Source: an uncultured Leptospiraceae bacterium (GTDB lineage: Bacteria > Spirochaetota > Leptospiria > Leptospirales > Leptospiraceae). From it: a stretch of 7,915 nt of DNA. This document shows, piece after piece, positions 1-6,075 of this stretch. The first letter of the stretch is position 1, and the number at the start of each line of letters is the position of its first letter. Made by a program: the position numbers and the translations under genes. Location of the stretch: NCBI GenBank assembly GCA_937924465.1, contig CALDSP010000015.1, forward strand, positions 1 through 7,915. Reading direction: 5' to 3'. Under the pieces are notes generated by a model. It saw only the letters and a program-made list of their open reading frames with translations. It had not been told where the DNA came from and did no database searches.

Positions 1-1298
1 GAAAAAAGATTTTTTTGTGAAATTACTTTTGAGTTCAAAAATCCAACTAAATACCAAAATACAATCACTACTTCATCATCTTGAAAATAACATTGAAAAA
101 TTCCAGCAAAAAAGAATCCAACTAATCCATAAAATATAATACTTTCTTTTGCACTCAAATTTTTATCTAAAATGTATTTCATAATAAAATAAAACAATCC
201 TAAATACGAAATAACAGAAAATATTCCAGCAACAGAGAGCAAATGTAGATAGTCGTTATGTGCATGTCCCCTTTGTGTTACTTCATAAAAATAAGCAAGC
301 TCTGGGTTTTTATTGGATTGTTTTAAACGGGTAATTTCTATTGTTTTGTTGTAGTTTCCTGCACTAATTCCAAACCAAAAATTATTTTGAATAATTGGAT
401 ACGTTGAATCCCAAATAAACGTTCTTCCTGAATCGGTATGTTTCTCACTTCCAATTAAATGTCGAATTGTTTTTGAGGTAGATTCAATTGATAAAAGAAT
501 TATAACAAGGATAACCACTCCCAAAACCAATCCAAAAGAATATTGAAAAAATTTTTTTACAGAAATTGCTTTTTTGTTTAAAAAATAATCAAAAATTCCA
601 AAGCCTAAAGCAAACAAAGTACCAAACATAGCGGATCGTGCATTATTTAGAATAAAAACTATCGTAAAAATTAAAATAAACAAAATGAAAAAGCTCTTTT
701 GAATTATTGTTGCTTTTTCTTGAAAACTTCTTAGCACTAAAAAAAAGATATACGGAGCAAACAATAAAAGTAGACCTCCAAACGTTAGGTGAGTGTTCAT
801 TAAACCAATGGGTAAGTGAATAGAAATTCCAAAGAATTCTCCATATCCATGGGTATAACGCCAATATTTTATTTCTCGAAAAAGTTCATTTATTAAAACA
901 GAAAGCCGAACATGAGAAAATATAGAGATAAATCCAGTAACAACCAAAACAAGAATAAGAATAACAAAAGCTTTTTGGATTGAGGTTTGCTCTTTTTGAT
1001 TCAGATTGTGAGTAAGTAAAAATGCACTTAAAAGAAAAATATCCTTGAATTCGCTCTGCTTACTAAAAAAGATTTTAAGATTTTCATAACTAAAGTTAGC
1101 AAGAAGTGATACAAAATAAACACCAAAAATTCCAAGTCCAAACCAAAACAAAGGAGTAAGTAAAAGTTTTCTTTTTTCTTGTAGAAACCAAAAAATTATA
1201 AAACTCAAGAATAAAAATAACTGACTTAAGGAAATGGAAACTCCACAAAAAATAATAGAGATTTGCAGAAAAAAAATAAAAAAATTTTGCTTTCTCAT
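1..1298 (-). CDS. O-antigen ligase/polymerase family membrane protein (3' end outside window)
   Basis: Reading leftward from an ATG at 1298, the frame stays open for 432 codons and leaves the window at base 1 without a stop, so the C-terminus is missing. The product is a polytopic inner-membrane protein: long Phe/Leu/Ile-rich stretches lie near residues 6-38, 44-67, 110-127, 172-190, 200-217 and 260-277. The Wzy_C/O-antigen ligase signature is present. There is a short loop NNARSAMFG (218-226) with the conserved Arg 221, then RTFIWDS (292-298) and NNFWFGISAGNY (305-316) opening a large periplasmic loop, and then GHAHNDYLHLLS (344-355), which carries the His-x-x-Asn type motif of the family. 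Members join O-antigen to lipid A-core or polymerise glycan repeats in the periplasm; sequence alone does not separate ligase from polymerase. An AAGAGGA Shine-Dalgarno about 10 bases upstream supports the start. It is divergent from the glycosyltransferase at 1327. Family assignment is confident; the exact reaction is not. Confidence 0.87.
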   Translation of the reverse strand, partial: MRKQNFFIFFLQISIIFCGVSISLSQLFLFLSFIIFWFLQEKRKLLLTPLFWFGLGIFGVYFVSLLANFSYENLKIFFSKQSEFKDIFLLSAFLLTHNLNQKEQTSIQKAFVILILVLVVTGFISIFSHVRLSVLINELFREIKYWRYTHGYGEFFGISIHLPIGLMNTHLTFGGLLLLFAPYIFFLVLRSFQEKATIIQKSFFILFILIFTIVFILNNARSAMFGTLFALGFGIFDYFLNKKAISVKKFFQYSFGLVLGVVILVIILLSIESTSKTIRHLIGSEKHTDSGRTFIWDSTYPIIQNNFWFGISAGNYNKTIEITRLKQSNKNPELAYFYEVTQRGHAHNDYLHLLSVAGIFSVISYLGLFYFIMKYILDKNLSAKESIIFYGLVGFFFAGIFQCYFQDDEVVIVFWYLVGFLNSKVISQKNLF

Positions 1299-1320
1299 GA
1301 AACTAGAATCCTCTTAAAAT
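1292..1320 (+). promoter_or_regulatory. Putative promoter of the GT4 gene, possibly giving a leaderless mRNA
   Basis: TAAAAT at 1315-1320 matches the -10 consensus at 5 of 6 positions. TTCTCA at 1292-1297, 17 bases upstream, is a poor -35 (4 of 6). Transcription would start about 7 bases past the -10, at or next to the ATG at 1327, which agrees with the absence of any Shine-Dalgarno in front of that ATG. The -35 would lie over the first codons of the divergent membrane protein. In DNA this AT-rich, such matches arise often, so this is tentative. Confidence 0.27.
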
Positions 1321-1326
1321 GGCAGA

Positions 1327-2598
1327 ATGAGAGTAATTTATTTTAGTGATACTTTTTTACCCAAAGTAGATGGAGTTGCTATTTCTATCAAAAACTTTTC
1401 TGAAAGATTATCTCAAAAAGGATATGAATTTATTATTTGCTGTCCCGAGTATGGAGAAGGTGATTTTGATAGAATGAACGACAGAATCTACGTTGAGCGT
1501 TTTATGAGTGCTCATCTTCCTTCTTATCCTGACATAAAAGTTGTATTTCCTAGTCCTACTCGTATAACAAAAATCATTCAAGACTTTCAACCTCATTTGT
1601 GCCATATTCATACTCCCGGACTCATTGGTCAATATGCAATCAATGCAACTGAAAGATTTGGAATTCCATCTATTGGAACATACCATACTTTAATTTCAGA
1701 ACAAGACACTTACATTTCACTATATAGAATTTTGAAGCTAGATAAATTATTTATGAAGATAAATAAGTTTGATAAAACTTTAACTCTCAAAAATTTACTT
1801 AAATTTCAAAAGTTTGATAAATTTAATATTCAAAAGAAAATCATTCTAAAGTTATGTAATAATTTTTATGATCGATGTGATTTAATTATTTCTCCTTCTC
1901 ATTTATTAAAACAACAGTTACTAGAGTTTGGAATAAAAAAACCAATTGCTGTAGTTTCAAATGGAATGGATTTAAGTCGATTTAAAGGAGAAATAAAAAA
2001 CTGTTCAAAAGATTACAAACTTTTACACGTTGGGCGCATATCCTATGAAAAAAATTGTGATGTAATCATCAATGCATTTTTTGAGATTCAAAAACAGCTC
2101 CCAACCTCTACTTTGACAATTATTGGAGATGGGCCTGCTCTACCTTCTTTAAAATTACAAGCCTCACAATTAAAGATTGATGATAAGGTGATTTTTAAAG
2201 GCTTTGTTCCAAACTCTGAACTTCCTGAAATTTATCCCCAGTATGATTTGTTTATTACTGCATCGACAATGGAAACACAAGGACTTGTAATCTTAGAAGC
2301 CATTGCCTGTGGACTCCCAGCTGTAGGAGTGACTGCATACGCAATCCCTGAGCTAATTCAACATGGAGTAAATGGTTATAATGCTAAGCCTTTTCAATCC
2401 CAAGAAATGGCAGAGCTTGCTTTAAAAATCTTAAAGGAAGAAGAGTTGTACAAAAATTTTTCACAAAAAAGTTTAGAAATTGCGAGTGAACATGAAATTT
2501 CAAAATGTGTAAGTAAAATGGAAGAAATTTATTTATCAATGAAAGATTTTCAAGGCAAACGCAAAAAAACTACTTTTTTAAATTTATTCTTAACGTAA
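1327..2598 (+). CDS. GT4-family glycosyltransferase (GT-B fold)
   Basis: Retaining, nucleotide-sugar-dependent cytoplasmic glycosyltransferase, 423 residues. The N-terminal Rossmann domain opens with YFSDTFLPKVDGVAIS (5-20), typical of the diacylglycerol glucosyltransferase/mannosyltransferase branch, and has HIHTP at 93-97. The C-terminal domain (about 205-400) has the NGMD loop (212-215), GRISYEKN (236-243), GDGP (267-270) and the donor-binding Glu-x7-Glu pair E316/E324 within TASTMETQGLVILEAIACGL. Residues about 130-178 form a Lys/Leu/Phe-rich insertion with three K[L/F]DK motifs that looks longer than usual. The ATG at 1327 is chosen because the conserved strand begins right there; no Shine-Dalgarno precedes it. 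The start is 28 bp from a divergent O-antigen ligase-like gene, so a role in envelope glycan or glycolipid synthesis is inferred. Acceptor and donor cannot be read from the sequence; a glycolipid synthase is as likely as an O-antigen enzyme. Family is certain, substrate is not. Confidence 0.93.
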   Translation: MRVIYFSDTFLPKVDGVAISIKNFSERLSQKGYEFIICCPEYGEGDFDRMNDRIYVERFMSAHLPSYPDIKVVFPSPTRITKIIQDFQPHLCHIHTPGLIGQYAINATERFGIPSIGTYHTLISEQDTYISLYRILKLDKLFMKINKFDKTLTLKNLLKFQKFDKFNIQKKIILKLCNNFYDRCDLIISPSHLLKQQLLEFGIKKPIAVVSNGMDLSRFKGEIKNCSKDYKLLHVGRISYEKNCDVIINAFFEIQKQLPTSTLTIIGDGPALPSLKLQASQLKIDDKVIFKGFVPNSELPEIYPQYDLFITASTMETQGLVILEAIACGLPAVGVTAYAIPELIQHGVNGYNAKPFQSQEMAELALKILKEEELYKNFSQKSLEIASEHEISKCVSKMEEIYLSMKDFQGKRKKTTFLNLFLT

Positions 2599-2603
2599 GG
2601 GTT

Positions 2604-2702
2604 TTAAAGTTTAAGTTTCTTTTTGAAAGTCAAAACTGATTGCCCTGCATCAACAAAGGTATGACAAATCCCATTTGCTAGTTTTATAGCGGGTGAATTG
2701 AG
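2604..2702 (-). pseudogene. Possible C-terminal gene remnant behind the DUF1564 stop
   Basis: Immediately after the DUF1564 TAA (2703-2705), the same minus-strand frame continues for 32 sense codons to another TAA at 2604-2606. The translation includes ANGICHTFVDAGQSVLTF, which reads like the end of a folded protein (varied residues, Gly/Ala/Val/Asp, a basic tail) rather than the Lys/Asn/Phe-dominated translation of AT-rich spacer. It ends 5 bp from the stop of the converging glycosyltransferase, the close packing usual for real gene ends. It has no start codon of its own, and I do not recognise the family. It could be the tail of a gene whose front was lost, a C-terminal extension cut off by a stop mutation, or chance. 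Confidence 0.3.
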
Positions 2703-3224
2703 TTATGATTCTGGTGGATCGTAAAAGGTAATCCATCGTTCTAAGATACTCCTTCCTTTACGTAAAACCTTCCTTAACTGTGGAACTCTGGCATAGTAGA
2801 CTGTAGTAACAACAACACTAAAGATTCGAAAAGATCTTTTGTTTACAAGTGATTCATACTCTTTTTCAATCTCTAAAAGTCTTACGAACATAAACGTAGC
2901 AGAAATTCCTAAAGCATCTCCCCACATTTTTAGTTCCAACCAATCCCTATTATCAGGGCGAAATTTCCACTGAATGTAAATTTGTCCTCTTTCTTGGTAT
3001 TGAGTTTTAGGATTATCGGATGGTTTGAAATAATCAGAGTATAAAAGAAATCGGTAACGTTTTAATAATATGCTTAAATATTTTTCTAAACCTTTATATC
3101 TTTTTATTCCCTTTTGCATAGTAGAATCCAACCGAGAAGGAATTCTTAGAGTAGAGACGGTTTTTCTTCTTTGTTTTATTTCTAGATTTTGTTTTTGTTC
3201 ATTTAAAATAAATCCATATTTCAT
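2703..3224 (-). CDS. DUF1564 family protein (Leptospira-type)
   Basis: A 173-residue protein with no signal peptide or membrane segment, very basic and rich in Arg, Lys and Tyr. The layout matches what I know of DUF1564, a family of unknown function that is expanded in Leptospira: a variable N-terminus, VSTLRIPSRLD (23-33), GLEKYLSILLKRYRFLLYSDYF (45-66), YQERGQIYIQWKFRP (76-90), and DWLELKMWGDALGISATFMF (94-113). The middle part, with a basic helix and then a helix-turn-helix-like stretch, might suggest nucleic-acid binding, but this is only inference. The ATG at 3224 is the only possible start near the front: the frame is open upstream to 3365 but contains no ATG, GTG or TTG. No Shine-Dalgarno is visible, so translation may be weak. 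It lies 201 bp behind the DegT-fold gene, with its own candidate promoter in between, so it is probably transcribed separately. Confidence 0.75.
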   Translation of the reverse strand: MKYGFILNEQKQNLEIKQRRKTVSTLRIPSRLDSTMQKGIKRYKGLEKYLSILLKRYRFLLYSDYFKPSDNPKTQYQERGQIYIQWKFRPDNRDWLELKMWGDALGISATFMFVRLLEIEKEYESLVNKRSFRIFSVVVTTVYYARVPQLRKVLRKGRSILERWITFYDPPES

Positions 3225-3327
3225 GTAATAGAAGAGTGAAAAACTTTTAAAAAAGTGTGCAAAAATACGAACAAGAAAAGATTTTTTGGAAAAATTGTTG
3301 TTGTTACTACAAACTAGTTTCGAGCAG

Positions 3328-3336
3328 ATTCTAGCA
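3328..3336 (-). promoter_or_regulatory. Candidate extended -10 promoter of the DUF1564 gene
   Basis: On the minus strand the sequence reads TGCTAGAAT, an extended -10 (TGn plus a 5-of-6 match to TATAAT). The hexamer 17 bases upstream, TCTGCA, is a weak -35, as is common for extended -10 promoters. Transcription would start near 3321 and leave an untranslated leader of almost 100 bases before the ATG at 3224. Nothing else of note is seen in the 201-bp spacer at 3225-3425, apart from A/T-rich tracts. Confidence 0.35.
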
Positions 3337-3425
3337 TATAAATTTATTTTTGCAGAGAGTTTCTTTCATTTAACATAAAATTATTAGAATGACTTTATTT
3401 ACCAAGTTATTCAAATTGCTAACTT

Positions 3426-4514
3426 TCAGTAAAATGCTTTTATTGAATTTGCAATTCTATTGACATTATCCTTTGTTAAGTTTGGATAGATAGGAACGCA
3501 ATGTCCTCTTTGGTATAATCTTTCTGCATTAGGAAATTCAGTATTAGAAAATTCTAATATACGATGAATGGGTTTAGAAATAGTTTTCTCTGTTCCAATT
3601 TGTAAAGCTCCAAAATAGCGTTCCACTTCATCAAAGGGTTTATTAAAAATCACTGGAAAGCGATTAAACTGATCTTCAGAAGCATTTTTAAAAAATGTTT
3701 CTTGTCCACTAGAAAGTACGGCTTGTAAATAAATTTGTGCAATCTTTTGTTTTCTTTCTATTATAATTCCAAGTTTAGAAATTTGTTCAATTCCTATAGC
3801 AGCTTGAAAATCTAATAAGTTATAATCAAAACGAACAATAGGATATTGTTTTTTAGAATCCTCTTTTTTGCTAGCTTTTAGGAGTTTAATTTTTTCTGCT
3901 ATTGTATCATTGTTTGTTACAAGAATTGCTCCATTTCCTGTAGTAATTACATGAGTTGGAGCAAGTCCACAAATGGAAATAATTCCCTGTTTACCAACTC
4001 CAATACTGGTTGAGTTGGCGCCCAACGCTTCTGAAAAGTCTTCAATAACATAACTGTCATTCACATAATAATTTTTTATATCTACAAGACAACCAAACAC
4101 ATGATCTAGTAAAACAACTTTTGGTGTATGAATATGAAATTTTTCCTGAAACTTTTCAATATCCATATGAAAAGAATTTCTTCCCAAATCCACTACAACG
4201 GGTTCTAATTCCATAAGTTTTATAGCATAGAAGGCAGACAAAGGTGCGTAGCTAGAAAGTAATACTTTATCTCCTCTGTTTAAATCTAAACTCATAAAAG
4301 CCAAATGATAAGCAGAGAAAACACTATTTACAGAAATTACATTTCGAAAAGCAAAAGTGTTTTTGAATTCCTTTTCAAATTGCTCTACAATAAGCCCTGT
4401 ATCCATTAAATCTTCTACAAGACAATCCAGTACAGTTTTTAGCTCTTCTTTAGTAATGGTAGGTTTATGAAATTCAATATTTTTTTTATTTATTAATTTT
4501 TCTGCAGTGTTCAT
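3426..4514 (-). CDS. DegT/DnrJ/EryC1/StrS-fold protein with His in place of the PLP lysine
   Basis: A 362-residue protein of the PLP-dependent sugar aminotransferase/dehydratase fold. Numbering is from the ATG at 4514. The family frame is clear: FHKPTITKEEL (15-25), LMDTGLIVEQFEKEF (36-50), EPVVVDLG near 104-111, EDFSEALGA (158-166) with PLP-ring Asp 159, HVITTGNGAILVTNND (188-203), FDYNLLDFQAAIGIEQI (229-245) and GHCVPIYPNLT near the end. The usual K-N-I-T-T-G-E-G-G reads H-V-I-T-T-G-N-G-A, so the Schiff-base lysine is His 188. The phosphate-binding Ser-Gly-Thr is replaced by NSVFSA (63-68). His at this site is known from ColD, a GDP-4-keto-6-deoxymannose 3-dehydratase. This protein could be such a dehydratase or a non-catalytic relative; ordinary aminotransferase activity is unlikely. 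A TTG at 4571 would add 19 residues, but it lies in the -35 box, so the ATG is preferred; AGGGG lies 13 bases before it. Family call is firm, function uncertain. Confidence 0.88.
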   Translation of the reverse strand: MNTAEKLINKKNIEFHKPTITKEELKTVLDCLVEDLMDTGLIVEQFEKEFKNTFAFRNVISVNSVFSAYHLAFMSLDLNRGDKVLLSSYAPLSAFYAIKLMELEPVVVDLGRNSFHMDIEKFQEKFHIHTPKVVLLDHVFGCLVDIKNYYVNDSYVIEDFSEALGANSTSIGVGKQGIISICGLAPTHVITTGNGAILVTNNDTIAEKIKLLKASKKEDSKKQYPIVRFDYNLLDFQAAIGIEQISKLGIIIERKQKIAQIYLQAVLSSGQETFFKNASEDQFNRFPVIFNKPFDEVERYFGALQIGTEKTISKPIHRILEFSNTEFPNAERLYQRGHCVPIYPNLTKDNVNRIANSIKAFY

Positions 4515-4543
4515 AAATGAGATAGGACCCCTAATTATGTCGC

Positions 4544-4571
4544 ATAATATAATAAAGTAAAAATGGATCAA
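4544..4571 (-). promoter_or_regulatory. Likely sigma-70 type promoter of the DegT-fold gene
   Basis: On the minus strand, TTGATC (4566-4571, 4 of 6) is followed after 16 bases by TATTAT (4544-4549, 5 of 6). Upstream of the -35 are two A-tracts (A7 near 4574-4580 and A8 near 4597-4604), which could act as an UP element. Transcription would begin around 4537, giving a leader of about 23 bases that contains AGGGG before the ATG at 4514. The promoter overlaps the upstream TTG alternative start, which argues against that start. Confidence 0.5.
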
Positions 4572-4682
4572 GATTTTTTTCAGTTAAAAATTTAAATTTT
4601 TTTTAAATTAAAGAATCCTACTTTTCTAGTTTGAGGCAAACCTAACCGCTTAAACTATTTCGATTCTTAATGAGATCTTAAT

Positions 4683-4714
4683 TCCAGCCACACTTTAAGT
4701 TGAGTGTGACTGGA
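4683..4714 (-). terminator. Stem-loop after the exported-protein gene, probable transcript end
   Basis: Arms 4683-4694 and 4703-4714 pair over 12 positions around an 8-base loop. The one non-Watson-Crick position (C4688/A4709 on the plus strand) becomes a U·G wobble in minus-strand RNA, so the hairpin is fully paired only in a transcript of the exported-protein gene, whose stop is 7 bases upstream. The bases after the stem are not a U-run (they read ATTAAGATC), so this is not a canonical intrinsic terminator. It could act as a 3'-end stabiliser, or terminate with help from a factor. Confidence 0.6.
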
Positions 4715-4720
4715 TTGTAT

Positions 4721-5851
4721 TTACTTAGTAGTGGGTTTGGGACCTGGAGAATTTGTTCCTTTTTCTAATTGCTCACCTTGTGCTACAACAGGTTTATCCA
4801 ATTTCTCTTTTTCGCCATATTTTTCAAGTAGACGGTTGATTGAATCTACATCAGTGCGAACCAATTTAATTTTGTTATTTACTTCTTCTATGAAGATTCT
4901 GCCATCAATATCCACGGCATCGCGGCGGAAATGTGCAGGAATTCTTCTATCAAAAATAGGATGGGGTTTAGATATGTTAGTAAAGGGATTCAGTCGATAG
5001 TTATTGGATACTCCTACTAATTCTACTTTTTCATCTTTTTGTAGATATTCATTTTCGTAAGGATATTTTAAACGAAAAATATTCATGGCTGCTAAACGAG
5101 CATCTCTACAACGAGCTATGACCTCTAAGTATCTTTCGATTTTGAACTTTCTGTGTTCGGGTTGCAATTTTTGATGTTTTTCTAAACTTCTCTCAATTTT
5201 TAGAGCTCTTAATCGAGTATCCTTTGCAAGGCCTAGCATTTTGTACCCTGTTTCTACACTACCTTCTATTTGAGATTTGTTGACTCTATAGTGAAATTCC
5301 CTAGGAGCGTAGCCACGCCCAACAATAGGAGATTCTCTATCTTCTCCATGTTGACGTACTGTGTAGGAGCCTCTTCCATATTCTACAGAAATGTCTATAA
5401 TGTCTTTATCATATTTTTTGTCATCTAGATTGGCGTAGTCTGCATCATTAGCTTTCCTTTCTATAGAGGCTTTCAGAATTTCGTCGGTTGTTTCAATATA
5501 ATACTGTGAAAGTTCTTCTAGCAGGTTCTCTAAGTTCAGTTGAGCTTCCAAAAAACGGCGATAGGAATTCGAATAACGCCCTTCATAGTAAAGCATAATT
5601 CCTTCTTGAAACAACCTTTTAATGTCATTGTACTTGGCGATTCTCTCTCCTTCTTGTCCCTCAGGAGCTTCAAAATCTGCCTCTTTCCCCTCCTTATTTT
5701 TGCCCGGATAGTTTCTTACCATAGGTTCAACATTTCGGAGATATTTCAGCAAATCTACCCGAAGTTCATAAACCTTAGCCATTATTCCATCTGCATAAAG
5801 ATGCGAAAAGGAGCCCAAAAGAAAAGTGAAAAGAACGAGTGTATGTTTCAT
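4721..5851 (-). CDS. Exported protein of unknown function with one TPR-like helix pair
   Basis: A 376-residue protein that I cannot assign to a named family. The N-terminus MKHTLVLFTFLLGSFSHLYA followed by DG is a classical Sec signal peptide with an Ala cleavage site near residue 20. There is no cysteine there, so it is not a lipoprotein; the mature protein is probably periplasmic. Residues about 79-106 fit the TPR spacing (Gly, then Gly-x-Tyr, Ser, Phe, Ala in LYYEGRYSNSYRRFLEAQ). Long charged helices follow (to about 135, and about 195-262), separated by a Tyr/Gly/Asp-rich stretch. A well-structured-looking segment, NPFTNISKPHPIFDRRIPAH (288-307), precedes a helix and a disordered Lys/Pro/Thr tail (from about 350). 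It has a single cysteine, 248. The ATG at 5851 is preferred over the TTG two codons earlier because AGGA lies 6 bases before it. The gene stands alone: divergent from DUF2225 and followed by a hairpin. A structural or binding role in the periplasm is inferred. Confidence 0.72.
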   Translation of the reverse strand: MKHTLVLFTFLLGSFSHLYADGIMAKVYELRVDLLKYLRNVEPMVRNYPGKNKEGKEADFEAPEGQEGERIAKYNDIKRLFQEGIMLYYEGRYSNSYRRFLEAQLNLENLLEELSQYYIETTDEILKASIERKANDADYANLDDKKYDKDIIDISVEYGRGSYTVRQHGEDRESPIVGRGYAPREFHYRVNKSQIEGSVETGYKMLGLAKDTRLRALKIERSLEKHQKLQPEHRKFKIERYLEVIARCRDARLAAMNIFRLKYPYENEYLQKDEKVELVGVSNNYRLNPFTNISKPHPIFDRRIPAHFRRDAVDIDGRIFIEEVNNKIKLVRTDVDSINRLLEKYGEKEKLDKPVVAQGEQLEKGTNSPGPKPTTK

Positions 5852-5857
5852 AGTCAA

Positions 5858-5861
5858 TCCT
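5858..5861 (-). promoter_or_regulatory. Shine-Dalgarno that fixes the exported-protein start
   Basis: AGGA on the minus strand sits 6 bases before ATG 5851, but directly touches the in-frame TTG at 5855-5857. Normal spacing is therefore met only by the ATG, which also leaves a cleaner signal-peptide N-terminus. Confidence 0.6.
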
Positions 5862-5888
5862 ATTTAAAAAAATTTGCTAGTACAAGTG

Positions 5889-5894
5889 TTTATA
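5889..5894 (-). promoter_or_regulatory. Weak candidate -10 for the exported-protein gene
   Basis: TATAAA on the minus strand lies about 40 bases before the ATG at 5851. No convincing -35 is found 16-18 bases upstream. A 5-bp dyad (AGTGC at 5894-5898 and GCACT at 5914-5918) overlaps the upstream side, where a regulator could bind, but arms this short may be chance. Confidence 0.22.
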
Positions 5895-5948
5895 GTGCAA
5901 TTTAGAAACTCAAGCACTTTTGTCTACTTTCTTATATCGGTTTTTTAT

Positions 5949-5981
5949 GATTTAATATTAAAATCTTCTTTCTTAGATTTT
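5949..5981. repeat. Overlapping AT-rich palindrome and inverted repeat in the divergent intergenic region
   Basis: TTTAATATTAAA at 5951-5962 is a perfect 12-bp palindrome, extending to a near-perfect 17 bp (5949-5965). It overlaps an inverted repeat with 7-base arms, AAAATCT (5960-5966) and AGATTTT (5975-5981), around an 8-base loop. The pair sits between the divergent starts at 5851 and 6076, where an operator shared by both genes could lie. The arms are almost pure A/T, so chance is a real alternative. Confidence 0.3.
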
Positions 5982-6035
5982 TGAGTTTTTTTAAAATAAA
6001 TTTTACTAAAAAGTATTTTACAAATTTAAAAAGGG

Positions 6036-6041
6036 TATAAA
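6036..6041 (+). promoter_or_regulatory. Candidate -10 of the DUF2225-truA operon
   Basis: TATAAA at 6036-6041 lies 34 bases before the ATG at 6076, giving a plausible short leader that holds the strong Shine-Dalgarno GGAAGAGGA (6062-6070). The -35 is poor: TTTACA at 6017-6022 resembles the consensus but is only 13 bases away. Confidence 0.35.
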
Positions 6042-6075
6042 ACTAAGTCGCTAATTCATTTGGAAGAGGAAAAAA

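Noticed and set aside
643..864. A 73-codon minus-strand frame starting with ATG
   Set aside because: It lies in another frame inside the O-antigen ligase-like gene, which carries clear family motifs on the same strand; its Phe/Ser/Asn-rich translation matches no family.
1408..1686. A 92-codon minus-strand frame
   Set aside because: It is antisense to the conserved N-terminal domain of the GT4 enzyme and has no ribosome binding site or recognisable motif.
2599..2640. A bidirectional terminator between the converging glycosyltransferase and DUF1564 genes
   Set aside because: Only A/T-rich arms of 4-5 bases can be paired around TTTC/GAAA and AGTTT/AAACT; no stable stem with a T-run was found.
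3225..3365. Open minus-strand frame of 47 codons directly upstream of the DUF1564 ATG
   Set aside because: It contains no ATG, GTG or TTG, holds the likely promoter, and translates to Lys/Phe/Asn-rich sequence typical of AT-rich spacer. An N-terminal extension of DUF1564 is therefore not supported.
4515..4571. 19-residue N-terminal extension of the DegT-fold protein from TTG 4571
   Set aside because: The TTG is part of the best -35 box, the extension is hydrophobic and unlike the family's N-terminus, and the ATG at 4514 gives a normal family start.
4631..4649. Small hairpin GTTTG-AGG-CAAAC between the exported-protein and DegT-fold genes
   Set aside because: Only a 5-bp stem with a 3-base loop and no T-run on either strand; within chance for this composition.
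4731..5000. An 89-codon plus-strand frame
   Set aside because: It is antisense to the exported-protein gene; its Ser/Phe-rich composition is what reversed helical coding DNA gives.
5540..5905. A 121-codon plus-strand frame
   Set aside because: It is mostly antisense to the signal peptide and N-terminal half of the exported protein, without a ribosome binding site.
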